In this document: one piece after another, positions 42,826 to 51,460 of the stretch
Numbering within the stretch: position 1 is the first letter of the stretch
Layout: the number at the start of each line of letters is the position of its first letter
NCBI RefSeq assembly: GCF_017875645.1
Contig: NZ_JAGGMR010000001.1
Span: 6,448,001-6,512,000 of the forward strand
Reading direction: 5' to 3'
DNA length: 64,000 nucleotides
Source: Nocardia goodfellowii
GTDB taxonomy: Bacteria; Actinomycetota; Actinomycetes; Mycobacteriales; Mycobacteriaceae
The notes under the pieces: generated by a model
Told to the model about the DNA's origin: nothing
What the model saw: only the letters and a program-made list of their open reading frames with translations
The model's database searches: none
Made by a program: the position numbers and the translations under genes

Positions 42826-43162
42826 ATGCCCTCCTGGAACCGGTTTCGTGACATCTCCGGTGTGCGGGGCGGCTCGGTTCACCGAAGGAATCGGCGGCTG
42901 ATCGACCTATCGGGAGTGCGGGCTACTGCGCAGACCCAATGCTGGAGATTCTTGTTGTCCTGGTGTCCGGCAAGGTTACTCACTGTGACACATATGTCCA
43001 GACTAGTGTCCAGATTCGACGAGTCAGGACATCGCCGGGGTCACGAAGGACCTCGCCGAGGCCATCGGCGACCTCGGGAATGCGCCGGGCGAAGGTGGCG
43101 CAGGACGGGAATCCGTACCCGCCGACTGGGGCACAGCCGGCGGCGCGCATCGCGGCAGGGGA
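42826..43162. promoter_or_regulatory. 337-bp intergenic region with repeated TGTCC motifs
   Basis: No gene is seen. TGTCC occurs at 42956, 42964, 42995 and 43007, the last two as TGTCCAGA repeats 12 bp apart, and GACACATATGTC at 42987-42998 is an interrupted palindrome. The cluster is 130-185 bp upstream of the phosphotransferase start and is a candidate operator. Confidence 0.35.
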
Positions 43163-43711
43163 TCAGAAGAGGAGGAATGTACCGGTGAGCGATGCCTTGG
43201 TCACGCCTGGGCAGGACTGGTCGGTGGTCGCCGTGTTGTCATCCGATGCGGTGTGCCGGGCGTAGGTCCCGGAGTCGATGGTGATCGGGAAGGTAGCCGG
43301 ACCGGACCCTTTGGACTTGCTCTGGTTTCCCGCGGCCTTACTGCTGAACTTGCTGGTGCTGCCATCGGACCAGGTGATGGTGCCCGTGCCTTGATGAACG
43401 TTGACTTTCCCGTCGCACGAGGCGATTTCGGTGCCCTGCTCATCCATGCTGATCGGATGCGGCTCCCCCATCTCGACGGCGAGCCCCTTACATTCGGTGA
43501 ATTGGGTGGTGGCCTTCCATTCGACATTCGACGGTTTGTCACCCAACCCGGAACCGGCCCAGGTGACCGTGCCGTTCCCGATGCAGGTGATGATCGCGTC
43601 CGCCGGTTTCTTACCGGATGGATCGGCCACGCCCGGTGCGGCGAACGGGATCACCCCGAGCGACGCGCTTGCGAGAACAACGGCTCCGGCCAGACGATAT
43701 CGCGTGAACAT
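43163..43711 (-). CDS. Secreted beta-rich protein of unknown function
   Basis: The 182-residue protein has a standard signal peptide (MFTRYRLAGAVVLASASLGV, cleavage near FAAPGVADP). The mature part is rich in Thr, Ser, Gly and Lys, with short strands such as ITCIGNGTVTWAGSG, GTGTITWSDGSTSKFSSKAA and the end TKASLTGTFLLF, and three cysteines (two could pair). It is similar in style to small secreted mycobacterial/rhodococcal proteins with a C-terminal beta-strand, but I cannot name the family. AAGGAGA precedes the ATG. It is a single gene. Confidence 0.7.
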   Translation of the reverse strand: MFTRYRLAGAVVLASASLGVIPFAAPGVADPSGKKPADAIITCIGNGTVTWAGSGLGDKPSNVEWKATTQFTECKGLAVEMGEPHPISMDEQGTEIASCDGKVNVHQGTGTITWSDGSTSKFSSKAAGNQSKSKGSGPATFPITIDSGTYARHTASDDNTATTDQSCPGVTKASLTGTFLLF

Positions 43712-43830
43712 TCGTCTCCTTGGGTCGTTCCTGCTCGGCTTTTCCGCTCCCGACACTAATCGGCGGCCGACCCCGGATCCGGTTCCCCGACACCGCGCGG
43801 CGTTGCGTGGACAGCGCGGGCCGGTGCTGG

Positions 43831-45636
43831 TCAGCGCCGATACAAGTGCTCGATCGCGTCGGCGTAGCGTTCGGCGATCACGTGCCGTTTGACCTTGAGG
43901 GTGGCGGTGAGTTCGCCTGATTCTTCAGTGAAGTCGTGCTCGAGCACAGCGAACTTCTTGATGGCTTCGGCGTGCGAGACGGTGCTGTTGGCGTCGTCGA
44001 TCGCGTGCTGCACTTCGGCCTGCAGGGCGGGGTCGGTGCGCAGGTCGGCAATCGTCGCGTCCGCCGGTTTACCGTTGGCCGTCTTCCAAGCCGGGAAGGC
44101 CTCGGGGTCGATGGTGATCAACGCGGTGATGAACGAGCGTCCGTCACCGAGCACGACGGCTTGTGAGATCAGCGCGTGTGAGCGGATACGGTCTTCCATC
44201 GGTCCGGGCGAGACGTTCTTGCCGCCCGCGGTGACCAGTAGATCCTTCTTGCGGCCGGTGATCGAGAGGAAACCGTCCTCGTCGAGTTCGCCGAGGTCGC
44301 CGGTGCGCAGCCAGCCGACCGGCAGGGCCGCGGCCGTAGCCTCCTCGTTGCGCCAGTATCCGGCGAACACCACCCCACCGCCGAGTTCGATCTCGCCGTC
44401 CTCCGCGATCCGAACCGCGTTGCCGCCCAAGGGCTTTCCCACCGTGCCGATCTTCACCGAACCGGGCACGTTGACGCAGTGCGCCGCGGTGGACTCGGTC
44501 AGCCCATAGCCTTCGTAGATCGGGACGCCCAAGCCGCGGAAGAAGTGCCCCAGCCGAGGCGCCAGCGCGCCGCCACCGGAGATGACGAATTCACAGTGCC
44601 CGCCCAGCGCCTCCCGCAGCGGCGAGTACACCAACCGGTCGCACAGCGCATGCCGAAGGCGCGGCAGCGGCGCGGGGCGGCGCACGAATCCGCCTGTCTG
44701 ATCGATGTTTTCACTCCACCGGACGGCCGTGCGCTCGGCGAAACGGAATACCGCGCCCTTGATTGTGCCGCCTTCGTGCGCTTTCTTGTACGCACCGTCA
44801 CGCACCTTCTCGAACACCCGCGGGACGCCGAGGATCGTATGCGGCCGGAAGCGGGTGAACTGCGTGGTGATGGACTTGAATTCCGACCAGTGCGCCTGGG
44901 TCATACCCCCTTCCAGCGCGGCCATCGACACGGCGCGGGCGAGCACATGCGCGAGCGGCAGGAAGGTCAGCATCCGCTGCCCCGGGCGGGCGACCTCGCC
45001 GATGCTGGCGGTCAGGATGCCGCGCACCTCGGAAAGGAAGTTACGGTGCGTGAGCATGCACCCTTTCGGGCGACCGGTGGTGCCCGAGGTGTAGACCAGC
45101 GAGGCGAGATCGTCGGCGCGCAATCCGTCGAGCCGCTCGCGCAGCGCCGCGTCCGGGATATTCGCGCCGTCGGCGATCAAGACAGCTTCGGCCCCGTCAC
45201 CGATGACCAGCATCCGCCGCAGAGTGTCCGGCGCATCGTTGAGCAGTTCCTTGTGCCGGGTGGTCTCCACCACCGCCAGCGTCGCGGCGGAGTCCTCGAG
45301 GATCCAGCGCACCTGGTCCGCCGAGGACGATTCGTAGACGGGGACGGTGACCGCGCCCGCGGCCAAGATCGCGAAATCGAGCAACGTCCATTCGAACCGG
45401 GTCGCCGACAGCAGCACCACCCGGTCCCCGCGCTGAATCCCATTGGCGATCAACCCTTTCGCGACCCCGGAGACCAGGTGCGCGAACTCCTCGGCCGTGA
45501 CATCGAGCCACTCGTCCGCGACCGGCCGGGAGAACAGCACGCGCTGCGGCGCCCGTTCAGCCTGGTCGTAGACGGAGCGGACGATGGTTTCATCCGGGGC
45601 GATGGTGAAGGTGGTGGCCGCGGCGAACTCACGCAT
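43831..45636 (-). CDS. Long-chain acyl-CoA synthetase (FadD15-like)
   Basis: The 601-residue AMP-forming ligase has the ATP loop LVYTSGTTGRPKGCMLTHRN, the A5-type motif YEGYGLTESTAAHCVN, the hinge WLRTGDLGELDEDGFLSITG and RKKDLLVTAGGKNVSPGPME. The C-terminal lysine region is TLKVKRHVIAERY. The length and the LTHRNFLSEV pattern match the AMP-dependent long-chain fatty acid ligases (FadD15/FAA type). It should activate fatty acids to acyl-CoA. The ATG at 45636 has GGGAGA 6 bases upstream and overlaps the MarR gene end by 8 bp, so regulator and enzyme are one operon. Confidence 0.9.
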   Translation of the reverse strand: MREFAAATTFTIAPDETIVRSVYDQAERAPQRVLFSRPVADEWLDVTAEEFAHLVSGVAKGLIANGIQRGDRVVLLSATRFEWTLLDFAILAAGAVTVPVYESSSADQVRWILEDSAATLAVVETTRHKELLNDAPDTLRRMLVIGDGAEAVLIADGANIPDAALRERLDGLRADDLASLVYTSGTTGRPKGCMLTHRNFLSEVRGILTASIGEVARPGQRMLTFLPLAHVLARAVSMAALEGGMTQAHWSEFKSITTQFTRFRPHTILGVPRVFEKVRDGAYKKAHEGGTIKGAVFRFAERTAVRWSENIDQTGGFVRRPAPLPRLRHALCDRLVYSPLREALGGHCEFVISGGGALAPRLGHFFRGLGVPIYEGYGLTESTAAHCVNVPGSVKIGTVGKPLGGNAVRIAEDGEIELGGGVVFAGYWRNEEATAAALPVGWLRTGDLGELDEDGFLSITGRKKDLLVTAGGKNVSPGPMEDRIRSHALISQAVVLGDGRSFITALITIDPEAFPAWKTANGKPADATIADLRTDPALQAEVQHAIDDANSTVSHAEAIKKFAVLEHDFTEESGELTATLKVKRHVIAERYADAIEHLYRR

Positions 45637-46084
45637 GATCGTCTCCCATGGTCGGAGCGGACTGACTGAAGCGCCGAAGCGCGCGGGCGAACTCGGCGAA
45701 CTCCTGGGGCGTCCAGTCGGCCGTGCGCTCGGCGAGCCGAGCGAGATCGTGGCCGGTTGCCGCCGCGAGCACGTCACGTCCGGCAGCGGACAGGGTCAAG
45801 GGATAGCCGACGTTCAGGCTGCCCTCCCCCGCCTCGACCCAACCCGCGTCCATACACGCCCGCAGCTGCCGCGACACCGTCGACCGATGCACACCGAACG
45901 ATTCAGCGATCTCAGTCGCCCGGCAGCCCGGATTCCGGCCGATATAAGACAGCGCCGCCTGCTGCGCGAACGACGGCAGCCCCGAGGCGGCAGGACGACC
46001 CGCGATGATCTCGCGGACGATGTGCGTCAGCGCGTCGTGGACTTCGACGAGTTCAGGCGGCCATTGCCCAGGTGGGTGTTGCAT
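45629..46084 (-). CDS. MarR-family transcriptional regulator
   Basis: The 151-residue winged-helix protein has FAQQAALSYIGRNPGCRATE, IAESFGVHRSTVSRQLRACM as the recognition HTH, and WVEAGEGSLNVGYPLTLSAA as the wing. MarR proteins bind palindromic operators as dimers and lose binding with a ligand. It overlaps the start of the acyl-CoA synthetase gene, so it probably controls its own operon, perhaps in response to an acyl-CoA or fatty acid. The ATG at 46084 is used; upstream open sequence runs into simple repeats and is not coding. Confidence 0.83.
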   Translation of the reverse strand: MQHPPGQWPPELVEVHDALTHIVREIIAGRPAASGLPSFAQQAALSYIGRNPGCRATEIAESFGVHRSTVSRQLRACMDAGWVEAGEGSLNVGYPLTLSAAGRDVLAAATGHDLARLAERTADWTPQEFAEFARALRRFSQSAPTMGDDHA

Positions 46085-46164
46085 AGCGCAACTATATCCC
46101 TGGCCGCCGCGATCAGCGTTGAGGGAGGTGCTCGTCGCCGTCCGCAGGCGCGTCGCGCAGCGCC

Positions 46165-46224
46165 GAGGCGAGGCGAGGCGAGGCGAGGCGAGGCGAGGCA
46201 ATGGCGATGGCGATGGCGATGGGG
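46165..46224. repeat. Two adjacent simple tandem repeats
   Basis: Seven copies of GAGGC run from 46165 to 46199, followed directly by about four copies of ATGGCG from 46201 to 46224 (the last has one mismatch). The tract lies in the 205-bp gap between the MarR gene start (46084) and the thioesterase gene end (46290). Repeat number may vary between isolates and could change MarR promoter spacing. Confidence 0.85.
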
Positions 46225-46289
46225 ATGCTGCCCATCCCCGCGACCGAGGATGCGCTCTTGACGCCCCAGGCGACTCTAACGGTCGATTC

Positions 46290-46691
46290 TCAACCGCGGC
46301 CGGAGATCAACCGCACGGTCTGCACGATATGCGCGCACAGCGCACCTGCCCCGTCGCGCACCTCGACGGTGACCACGACTTGACGTCCGCTGACGCGGAG
46401 CGGAATAGCCGTCGCGATGGCGACATCGGTGACCGGGCTGAGGAAGTGGGTGGTGGAGTCGGCCGTCGCCGGAAGGATGCCGGGCGTTCCGTTCAAGGCC
46501 GCGCAGACCGCGGCGGTCGCGTCGCCGAGTGCCATGACAGCGCCGCCGTGCAGGCCGCCGCCGGTTGTGGACAGGGCGACGGAGTGGGTCAACCTGGCGA
46601 CTACGGCGTCCGGCTGGATGCGATCGAACTCCACGCCGAGGGTGCGGACGAACGGGGCGAGGGCGTAGACGTCCTCGGCGGTGACAGTCAT
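46290..46691 (-). CDS. PaaI-type hotdog thioesterase
   Basis: The 133-residue single hotdog-fold protein shows TGGGLHGGAVMALGDATAAV, which is the family's HGG plus acidic-residue active-site segment, and THFLSPVTDVAIATAIPLRV as the following strand. It should hydrolyse acyl-CoA thioesters, often aromatic or medium-chain. It is divergent from a TetR gene over a 70-bp gap containing a duplicated CTCTAGAGAG element; hence probably repressed by that TetR protein. The acyl-CoA synthetase/MarR operon lies downstream on the same strand. Confidence 0.82.
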   Translation of the reverse strand: MTVTAEDVYALAPFVRTLGVEFDRIQPDAVVARLTHSVALSTTGGGLHGGAVMALGDATAAVCAALNGTPGILPATADSTTHFLSPVTDVAIATAIPLRVSGRQVVVTVEVRDGAGALCAHIVQTVRLISGRG

Positions 46692-46715
46692 GGTCGATCC
46701 CTTCTAGTGAACATT

Positions 46716-46739
46716 CTCTAGAGAGAAGACTCTAGAGAG
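46716..46739. promoter_or_regulatory. Duplicated palindromic element, probable TetR operator
   Basis: The 10-mer CTCTAGAGAG occurs exactly twice (46716-46725 and 46730-46739), and each copy contains the palindrome CTCTAGAG. Copies start 14 bp apart. The pair sits between the thioesterase and the divergent TetR gene (start 46762), the usual place of a self-controlling TetR operator. Confidence 0.65.
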
Positions 46740-46761
46740 GTGGGCGCAGTAGTGTCCAGGC

Positions 46762-47334
46762 ATGCCTCGATTGGTGCACGACACGGACCACATCCTGGAT
46801 ACCGCCGCCCGGCTGCTGCACGACGGTGGACCGGCCGGGGTGACGGTGAGCGCGGTCATCCGCGCGGCAGGGGTATCGAGTGGTTCTGTCTATCACCGGT
46901 TTCCGGATCGGGCCGCGCTGCTCGGCGCACTCTGGACGCGCACGCTCCTGCGCTACCACACCGAGGCATATCCGTTGTTCGACGGCGACCCGGTCGAGGC
47001 CGCGGTGGCGCTGGCGGAGTACACGGTGCGCTGGTGTGCGGCGAGCCCGTTGGACGCCCACGTATTGCTCACCGGCGCCGCCCGATTCGGCGCCGACGCG
47101 TGGCCCCACGCGGTACGTGCCGAACGCGACACCGAGAACGAGCGCTGGAACGCGGCCCTGCGCGATCTCGTGGACCGGCTGCGCACACGGACCGGCCGCA
47201 GTCGCACGGCGCTGCTGCTGGCGGCCGTCGATCTACCGACCGCCGCGGTGCGACGCTACCTGGCGTCCGGATCCACCATCCCCGAGGACTTGGCCGAGGT
47301 AACCGCCGCGATCGTGCGCGACGCGTTGCGGTGA
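46762..47334 (+). CDS. TetR-family regulator
   Basis: The 190-residue protein begins with a TetR HTH: ILDTAARLLHDGGPAGVTVS then AVIRAAGVSSGSVYHRFPDR. The remaining ~140 residues are the helical ligand domain (EAAVALAEYTVRWCAASPLD). It is divergent from the hotdog thioesterase gene and shares the duplicated palindrome with it. It converges with the next TetR gene, with 9 bp between the stops. The ligand may be an acyl-CoA or an aromatic thioester, judged from the neighbour only. Confidence 0.85.
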   Translation: MPRLVHDTDHILDTAARLLHDGGPAGVTVSAVIRAAGVSSGSVYHRFPDRAALLGALWTRTLLRYHTEAYPLFDGDPVEAAVALAEYTVRWCAASPLDAHVLLTGAARFGADAWPHAVRAERDTENERWNAALRDLVDRLRTRTGRSRTALLLAAVDLPTAAVRRYLASGSTIPEDLAEVTAAIVRDALR

Positions 47335-47343
47335 GCAGACCGG

Positions 47344-48009
47344 TTATGTCGTCGCCGGTTGTCCGTCAGGGTCCAGCGGCTCACGCAGCAGGCTTTCCAA
47401 GTCACCGGGGGCGGGTCCCGCCAGAGGTGCGCCCCCGGTGGGTCGTAGACCGCTGACGAACAGGGTCAGGTGTCGGTCAGCGAAGGTGGACCACAGGGAA
47501 GTTCGCGGCAGCGGCTGCGTCAGCAGGGCGGCGCAGATGACGATATCCGTGGCGACGACGTCCGGGCGGATCGTGCCGTCGGCCCGGCCATCGGCCAGGA
47601 ATCGTTCGAGCGTGGCGGCGATACGGTTCCGGGCGGCGAGCGCTTCGGAATCGATGAGCGGTGGAGCGCCACGCAACGGCAGCACCAGTTGATCCCCGAG
47701 GTCCAGGCAGCGGCGCAGGTAGGTCTCGATCGCCTCAACGCTGGTCTCGCCCGATGCGGTGATCTCGTCGAGAACGGCTTCCAGCATCGCGTAGGCGCGA
47801 TGTTCGAGAGCGTGCAGCAGCGCCGTACGGTCGGGATAGCCGCGGTAGAAGGTGCCGACACCGACACCGGCGGCAGCGGCGATTTCGGTCAACGGCACCG
47901 AGGGCCCGCGCCGGGAGATCAACTCGGCCGCGACGGTGAGAAGTTTCTCCCGGTTCAGGGCGGCATCGCGACGCACGGCACGGTGGCGGGACGATCGGGA
48001 TTCTGTCAT
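47344..48009 (-). CDS. TetR-family regulator of the adjacent ene-reductase
   Basis: The 221-residue protein has an N-terminal basic arm, then the HTH (VPLTEIAAAAGVGVGTFYRG, in YPDRTALLHALE context) and a C-terminal ligand/dimer domain of the AcrR/SCO-type. It is divergent from the Old Yellow Enzyme gene across 187 bp containing a perfect 13-bp-arm palindrome at 48109-48140. TetR-OYE pairs usually respond to electrophiles such as quinones or enones, which fits reductase induction. The ATG at 48009 is used. Confidence 0.88.
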   Translation of the reverse strand: MTESRSSRHRAVRRDAALNREKLLTVAAELISRRGPSVPLTEIAAAAGVGVGTFYRGYPDRTALLHALEHRAYAMLEAVLDEITASGETSVEAIETYLRRCLDLGDQLVLPLRGAPPLIDSEALAARNRIAATLERFLADGRADGTIRPDVVATDIVICAALLTQPLPRTSLWSTFADRHLTLFVSGLRPTGGAPLAGPAPGDLESLLREPLDPDGQPATT

Positions 48010-48108
48010 CGTCTCGTCATTGTCGTCGCACGGTGCCGGTGTCCATCCGGCTGGGTGCGATCCGCTGGTCCGGATCAGAGCTCGTAGCCACCCCGCATCC
48101 CGCGCAAC

Positions 48109-48140
48109 CAGTTATCCGGAATAATTCTTCCGGATAACTG
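48109..48140. promoter_or_regulatory. Perfect inverted repeat, TetR operator upstream of ene-reductase gene
   Basis: The arms CAGTTATCCGGAA and TTCCGGATAACTG are exact complements, 13 bp each, around a 6-bp TAATTC centre. The element is 57 bp before the OYE ATG and 100 bp before the TetR ATG. The AT-containing arms and centre probably overlap promoter elements, so binding would block transcription. Confidence 0.85.
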
Positions 48141-48196
48141 TTGGACGAGGTGGCGCTCGCTCGGCGCCACGAACAACCCCCGAAAGGACCTTCGCC

Positions 48197-49267
48197 ATGA
48201 CTGATCTCTGGACCCCCACCACGGTCGGAACCATGCAGCTTGCCCACCGAATCACGTTGTCCCCCATGACCCGCGGCCGCGCGAACTATGACGGCACCCC
48301 GTCGCCGATGGCCGCCGACTACTACGCTCAGCGTGCCGCCCTCGGCATGCTCGTCACCGAGGGCACCCAGCCGTCGGCTACCGGCCAGGGATACCTCAAG
48401 ACCCCCGGAATCCATACCCGTGCCCATGTCGAGGGCTGGCGCGCCGTCGCCGACGCGGTGCACGACGCCGGTGCGTATCTGGTCATCCAGCTCATGCACA
48501 CCGGTCGCATGGGTCATCCCGACAACACGCCCGACCATCACATTCCCGTCGCACCCTCGGCGATCGCGCCGGAGGTGGACATCTTCACTCCCGCCGGCCC
48601 GCGGCCGGTTCCCGTCCCGCGCGAACTCACGACAGCCGAAATCGAGGGCATTGTCGGGGAATTCGCGGACGCGGCCTGGATGGCCGTGCAGGCCGGCGCC
48701 GACGCCGTGGAGATCCACGCCGCGAATGGCTACCTGCTGCAACAGTTCCTGGCTCCCAACGCCAACCGGCGCACCGATCACTACGGCGGCAGTGTCGCCA
48801 ACCGCGCCAGATTCACCCTGCAGGTCGCCGAGGCTGTCGCCGAGATGATCGGTGAACACCGCACCGGTATCCGGATCTCCCCCGGTGCGCGCCTGGGCGA
48901 CATCGACGAGGGGCCCGACTCGGCCGCGCTCTATCGTCACCTCGTCACCGGATTGGCCGAACTCGACCTGGCCTTCCTCGACGTGTTCTCCTTCACCGAC
49001 GACGCCGGCCTGCGGGAGATCCGGGACCGGTGGCACCGCCCCCTGCTGCTCACCCGGGCCGGCCGCACGCTCGACCGGCTCGGCGACGACATCGATGCGG
49101 GCTTGGCCGACCTAGCTCCGGTCGGCACGGCCGCTCTGGCGAACCCGGATCTCGTGGACCGGCTCCGGGCGGGCGCACCGCTCAACGCTCCCGACCCCAG
49201 CACCTTCTACACCGGTGCCGCCGAGGGTTACACCGATTACCCCACCCTGCGACTGAACGCCGCGTAG
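48197..49267 (+). CDS. Old Yellow Enzyme-type ene-reductase
   Basis: The 356-residue FMN TIM barrel shows LAHRITLSPMTRGRAN at the N-terminal FMN-binding strand, LVIQLMHTGRMGHP, EIHAANGYLLQQFLAPNANR with the HAAN(G) substrate/FMN motif, RRTDHYGGSVANRARF, and the C-terminal phosphate-binding GTAALANPDLVDRLRAGAPL. It should reduce activated C=C bonds with NADPH. The ATG follows GAAAGGA. It is controlled by the divergent TetR gene through the palindrome at 48109, and followed by a strong hairpin. Confidence 0.92.
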   Translation: MTDLWTPTTVGTMQLAHRITLSPMTRGRANYDGTPSPMAADYYAQRAALGMLVTEGTQPSATGQGYLKTPGIHTRAHVEGWRAVADAVHDAGAYLVIQLMHTGRMGHPDNTPDHHIPVAPSAIAPEVDIFTPAGPRPVPVPRELTTAEIEGIVGEFADAAWMAVQAGADAVEIHAANGYLLQQFLAPNANRRTDHYGGSVANRARFTLQVAEAVAEMIGEHRTGIRISPGARLGDIDEGPDSAALYRHLVTGLAELDLAFLDVFSFTDDAGLREIRDRWHRPLLLTRAGRTLDRLGDDIDAGLADLAPVGTAALANPDLVDRLRAGAPLNAPDPSTFYTGAAEGYTDYPTLRLNAA

Positions 49268-49274
49268 CACCCCG

Positions 49275-49314
49275 GGTGACCGGACCCCGCCACAGTCGGC
49301 GGGGTTCGGTCACC
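49275..49314. terminator. Bidirectional hairpin terminator
   Basis: There is a 17-bp stem (49275-49291 with 49298-49314, one G-T pair) around a 6-base loop ACAGTC. It lies between the converging ends of the OYE gene (+) and the STAND ATPase gene (-), 8 bp after the OYE stop. A U-run is absent, as is common in actinobacteria. Confidence 0.8.
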
Positions 49315-49347
49315 GAGCCATCGAGTTCCGCTGCGGCACTGCCGCTC

Positions 49348-51375
49348 TCACTGCCCGTTCAATTCCTGATGCCACAGCAGATCGGTCATACGCTCGACGG
49401 CCGTGGCGAGGTGGCGGCGGTAGGTGCTGAACGGCAAGCCCAGCAGTTCGGCGGCGACCTCCTGGGTCGGCGCGCCTTTGAAGTAGCTGACGTTGACGGC
49501 CCGATGCAGCTTCTCCCCGCCTCGTTCTCCGAGTAGCGCCTGCGCGGCATCGGTGAGGAGCTCGGGCAGGTTCTTGCCGCTGTCGACCACCAGGCGGCTG
49601 CGGTTGAGTGGGTTGTCGGCCAGCGCCGCCGGTTTGCGCAGCCCCCGCAGCGCCTCGCGGACTGCCGCGTCGAACTCGGGGCGTGACAGTACGACCAGCT
49701 CATCCGGCCCGGCGATCGTCCCGTCGAGCATCGATGCGCCGGACAGCATGGTGTCGGTCTTCTTCCGCAACCAGGCACCGGGCGGTAGCGCGCGCCAATC
49801 GTGGCGGAACAACGCGTACTCGTGGTCACCGACCTTCGGCGTCGAGGCGATGCGATCCCAGCCGACGTCACCGAGGTGGTCGTTCCAGTAGCCGTCGTCG
49901 CGCATCACGATGAACGACCAGGCGAGTCGCTCGCCGCGGATCATCTCGCCCACGGCGCGCCACTGCGTCAATGTGGTCGGCGCGGAAGGCCGCTGGTACG
50001 CGGCGGGCCCGACGGTGTACCGGGCGACGGCCATGTACTCGCCCGCGCGCAACGGCCCGTGCGCGCGGGCGTGGTCCCAGGCCGCCGCGACGACGGGGTC
50101 GATATCGGCGCCCTGCGGCCCGATGAGTGTCAGCCAGGCCGAGAACGCGACCGGCTCGTCGGTGTGCGTGGAGTGGTACACGCGAAAAGCTTCCGGCTGC
50201 CGGTCCAGCCAGAAGGCCGCGATCGCGGCCGAACCGGTACCTTCGGTCCGCCGCACCATGTCCAGCAGGCGCTCCCGCTGGGTCGCGACATAGGGCCGGT
50301 CCTGCACCGACCCGACCTCGTGGAAGACATTGAAATCCGACATCTTCCGGTCCGCGCGATACAGGAAGATCAGCGCTCCGGTGCGTGGGAGCAACTCCGA
50401 TTCCGGTGCGGCGCAGAGCTGTTCGAGATGGAAGTCACGCAAGCTGCCGTGCATCTCGGCGAAGCCCTCCGGATCACGCCATTTGAGGTCCGCCTCCAGC
50501 GCTTCGCGTACCACGTCATGGGGGAACAGCCCGGTGTCCGTCGATTCGATGAAGGGCTGGGTCCGTAGCCAGGCGAACAGGTCGGCGGCCTGCGCGCCCA
50601 TGAGCGCGCGTAGCAAGGATTCGGAGGTGATATAGGAGTGCGCGCAGATCTCGAGCGCCCGCCGATGCGCGAGGGTCGGAGTATCACCGACCAAGCGGCG
50701 CAACAGTGTAGCGATGGTTTGCTGGTTCGGACGCCAATCAATGGGCGCCGCATCGCTTTTCGCCGCCACGGCCGCGGCCAGGGTCAGTGCGAGCGGATTG
50801 CCGCCGGTGAACCCGAGCAGCGCCGGTTGTGCGGTGACCGGAATCCGGCGGACCGAGAGGAATTCGGCCGCCTCGTCGGGCGCGAGGTTTCGTAGCGCGG
50901 TGACCCGCAGCAGGTCCGCCCACCCCGGATCGGAGGTCAGCACCGGGTCGGGCGCGACCCGCCCCGCGATGATCACGATCGTCCCGGTCGGCAGCCGCGG
51001 GAGAAACCGTTCCCACAGCCAGCCTTCCAACCCCTGGCATTTTTCGAAGGTGTCGACGAGCAGTACGACTGCCGGGTCTCGCACGGCGGCCGCCGCCGAT
51101 TCCAGAAAGCCTTCCGGCGTCGGTGTCACCGTGCGGCCGTCGACTTCGACGACGGTGCGGCCGGCCAGCTCGGCCTCCCTGGCGAACCGGCGCAGCAGAG
51201 TGGACTTGCCGATACCGCCCGGACCGTGCAGATAGTGCACCGGGCGGCCACCGGGCCGGCCCGTCAGCTGCGCCCGGAACGCGTCGAGTTCGACCTGCCG
51301 TCCGACGAACGCCCGGTCGCGTCCGACAGCCAGACTGTCACCGAACACCTCAACGCCCTCGCTGGCCACGCCCAT
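49348..51375 (-). CDS. STAND-type ATPase with a C-terminal HTH-like segment
   Basis: The 675-residue multidomain protein has an AAA/NACHT-like ATPase domain at the N-terminus: Walker A in YLHGPGGIGKSTLLRRFARE, Walker B in AVVLLVDTFEKCQGLEGWLW. A winged-helix/helical region follows (ALEICAHSYITSESLLRAL), then about 250 residues of unknown fold. The last ~50 residues (SYFKGAPTQEVAAELLGLPF, STYRRHLATAVERM) look like a sigma-70 region 4 or LuxR-like HTH. It is probably an ATP-switched signalling or regulatory protein. A single gene with hairpins on both sides (49275 and 51461), so it is transcribed alone. Confidence 0.75.
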   Translation of the reverse strand: MGVASEGVEVFGDSLAVGRDRAFVGRQVELDAFRAQLTGRPGGRPVHYLHGPGGIGKSTLLRRFAREAELAGRTVVEVDGRTVTPTPEGFLESAAAAVRDPAVVLLVDTFEKCQGLEGWLWERFLPRLPTGTIVIIAGRVAPDPVLTSDPGWADLLRVTALRNLAPDEAAEFLSVRRIPVTAQPALLGFTGGNPLALTLAAAVAAKSDAAPIDWRPNQQTIATLLRRLVGDTPTLAHRRALEICAHSYITSESLLRALMGAQAADLFAWLRTQPFIESTDTGLFPHDVVREALEADLKWRDPEGFAEMHGSLRDFHLEQLCAAPESELLPRTGALIFLYRADRKMSDFNVFHEVGSVQDRPYVATQRERLLDMVRRTEGTGSAAIAAFWLDRQPEAFRVYHSTHTDEPVAFSAWLTLIGPQGADIDPVVAAAWDHARAHGPLRAGEYMAVARYTVGPAAYQRPSAPTTLTQWRAVGEMIRGERLAWSFIVMRDDGYWNDHLGDVGWDRIASTPKVGDHEYALFRHDWRALPPGAWLRKKTDTMLSGASMLDGTIAGPDELVVLSRPEFDAAVREALRGLRKPAALADNPLNRSRLVVDSGKNLPELLTDAAQALLGERGGEKLHRAVNVSYFKGAPTQEVAAELLGLPFSTYRRHLATAVERMTDLLWHQELNGQ

Positions 51376-51460
51376 CCCTTTCCCTACCGGCGCGCCCGAC
51401 GCTCGAGTACCAGCGCCGGATCGACCTGAATGCCGAGGTTACCGGCCGTCGAACAGCGCC

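Noticed and set aside
43025..43160. Possible coding remnant in the 42.8-43.2 kb gap
   Set aside because: Both strands give short frames with neutral codon bias; no start or motif could be supported.
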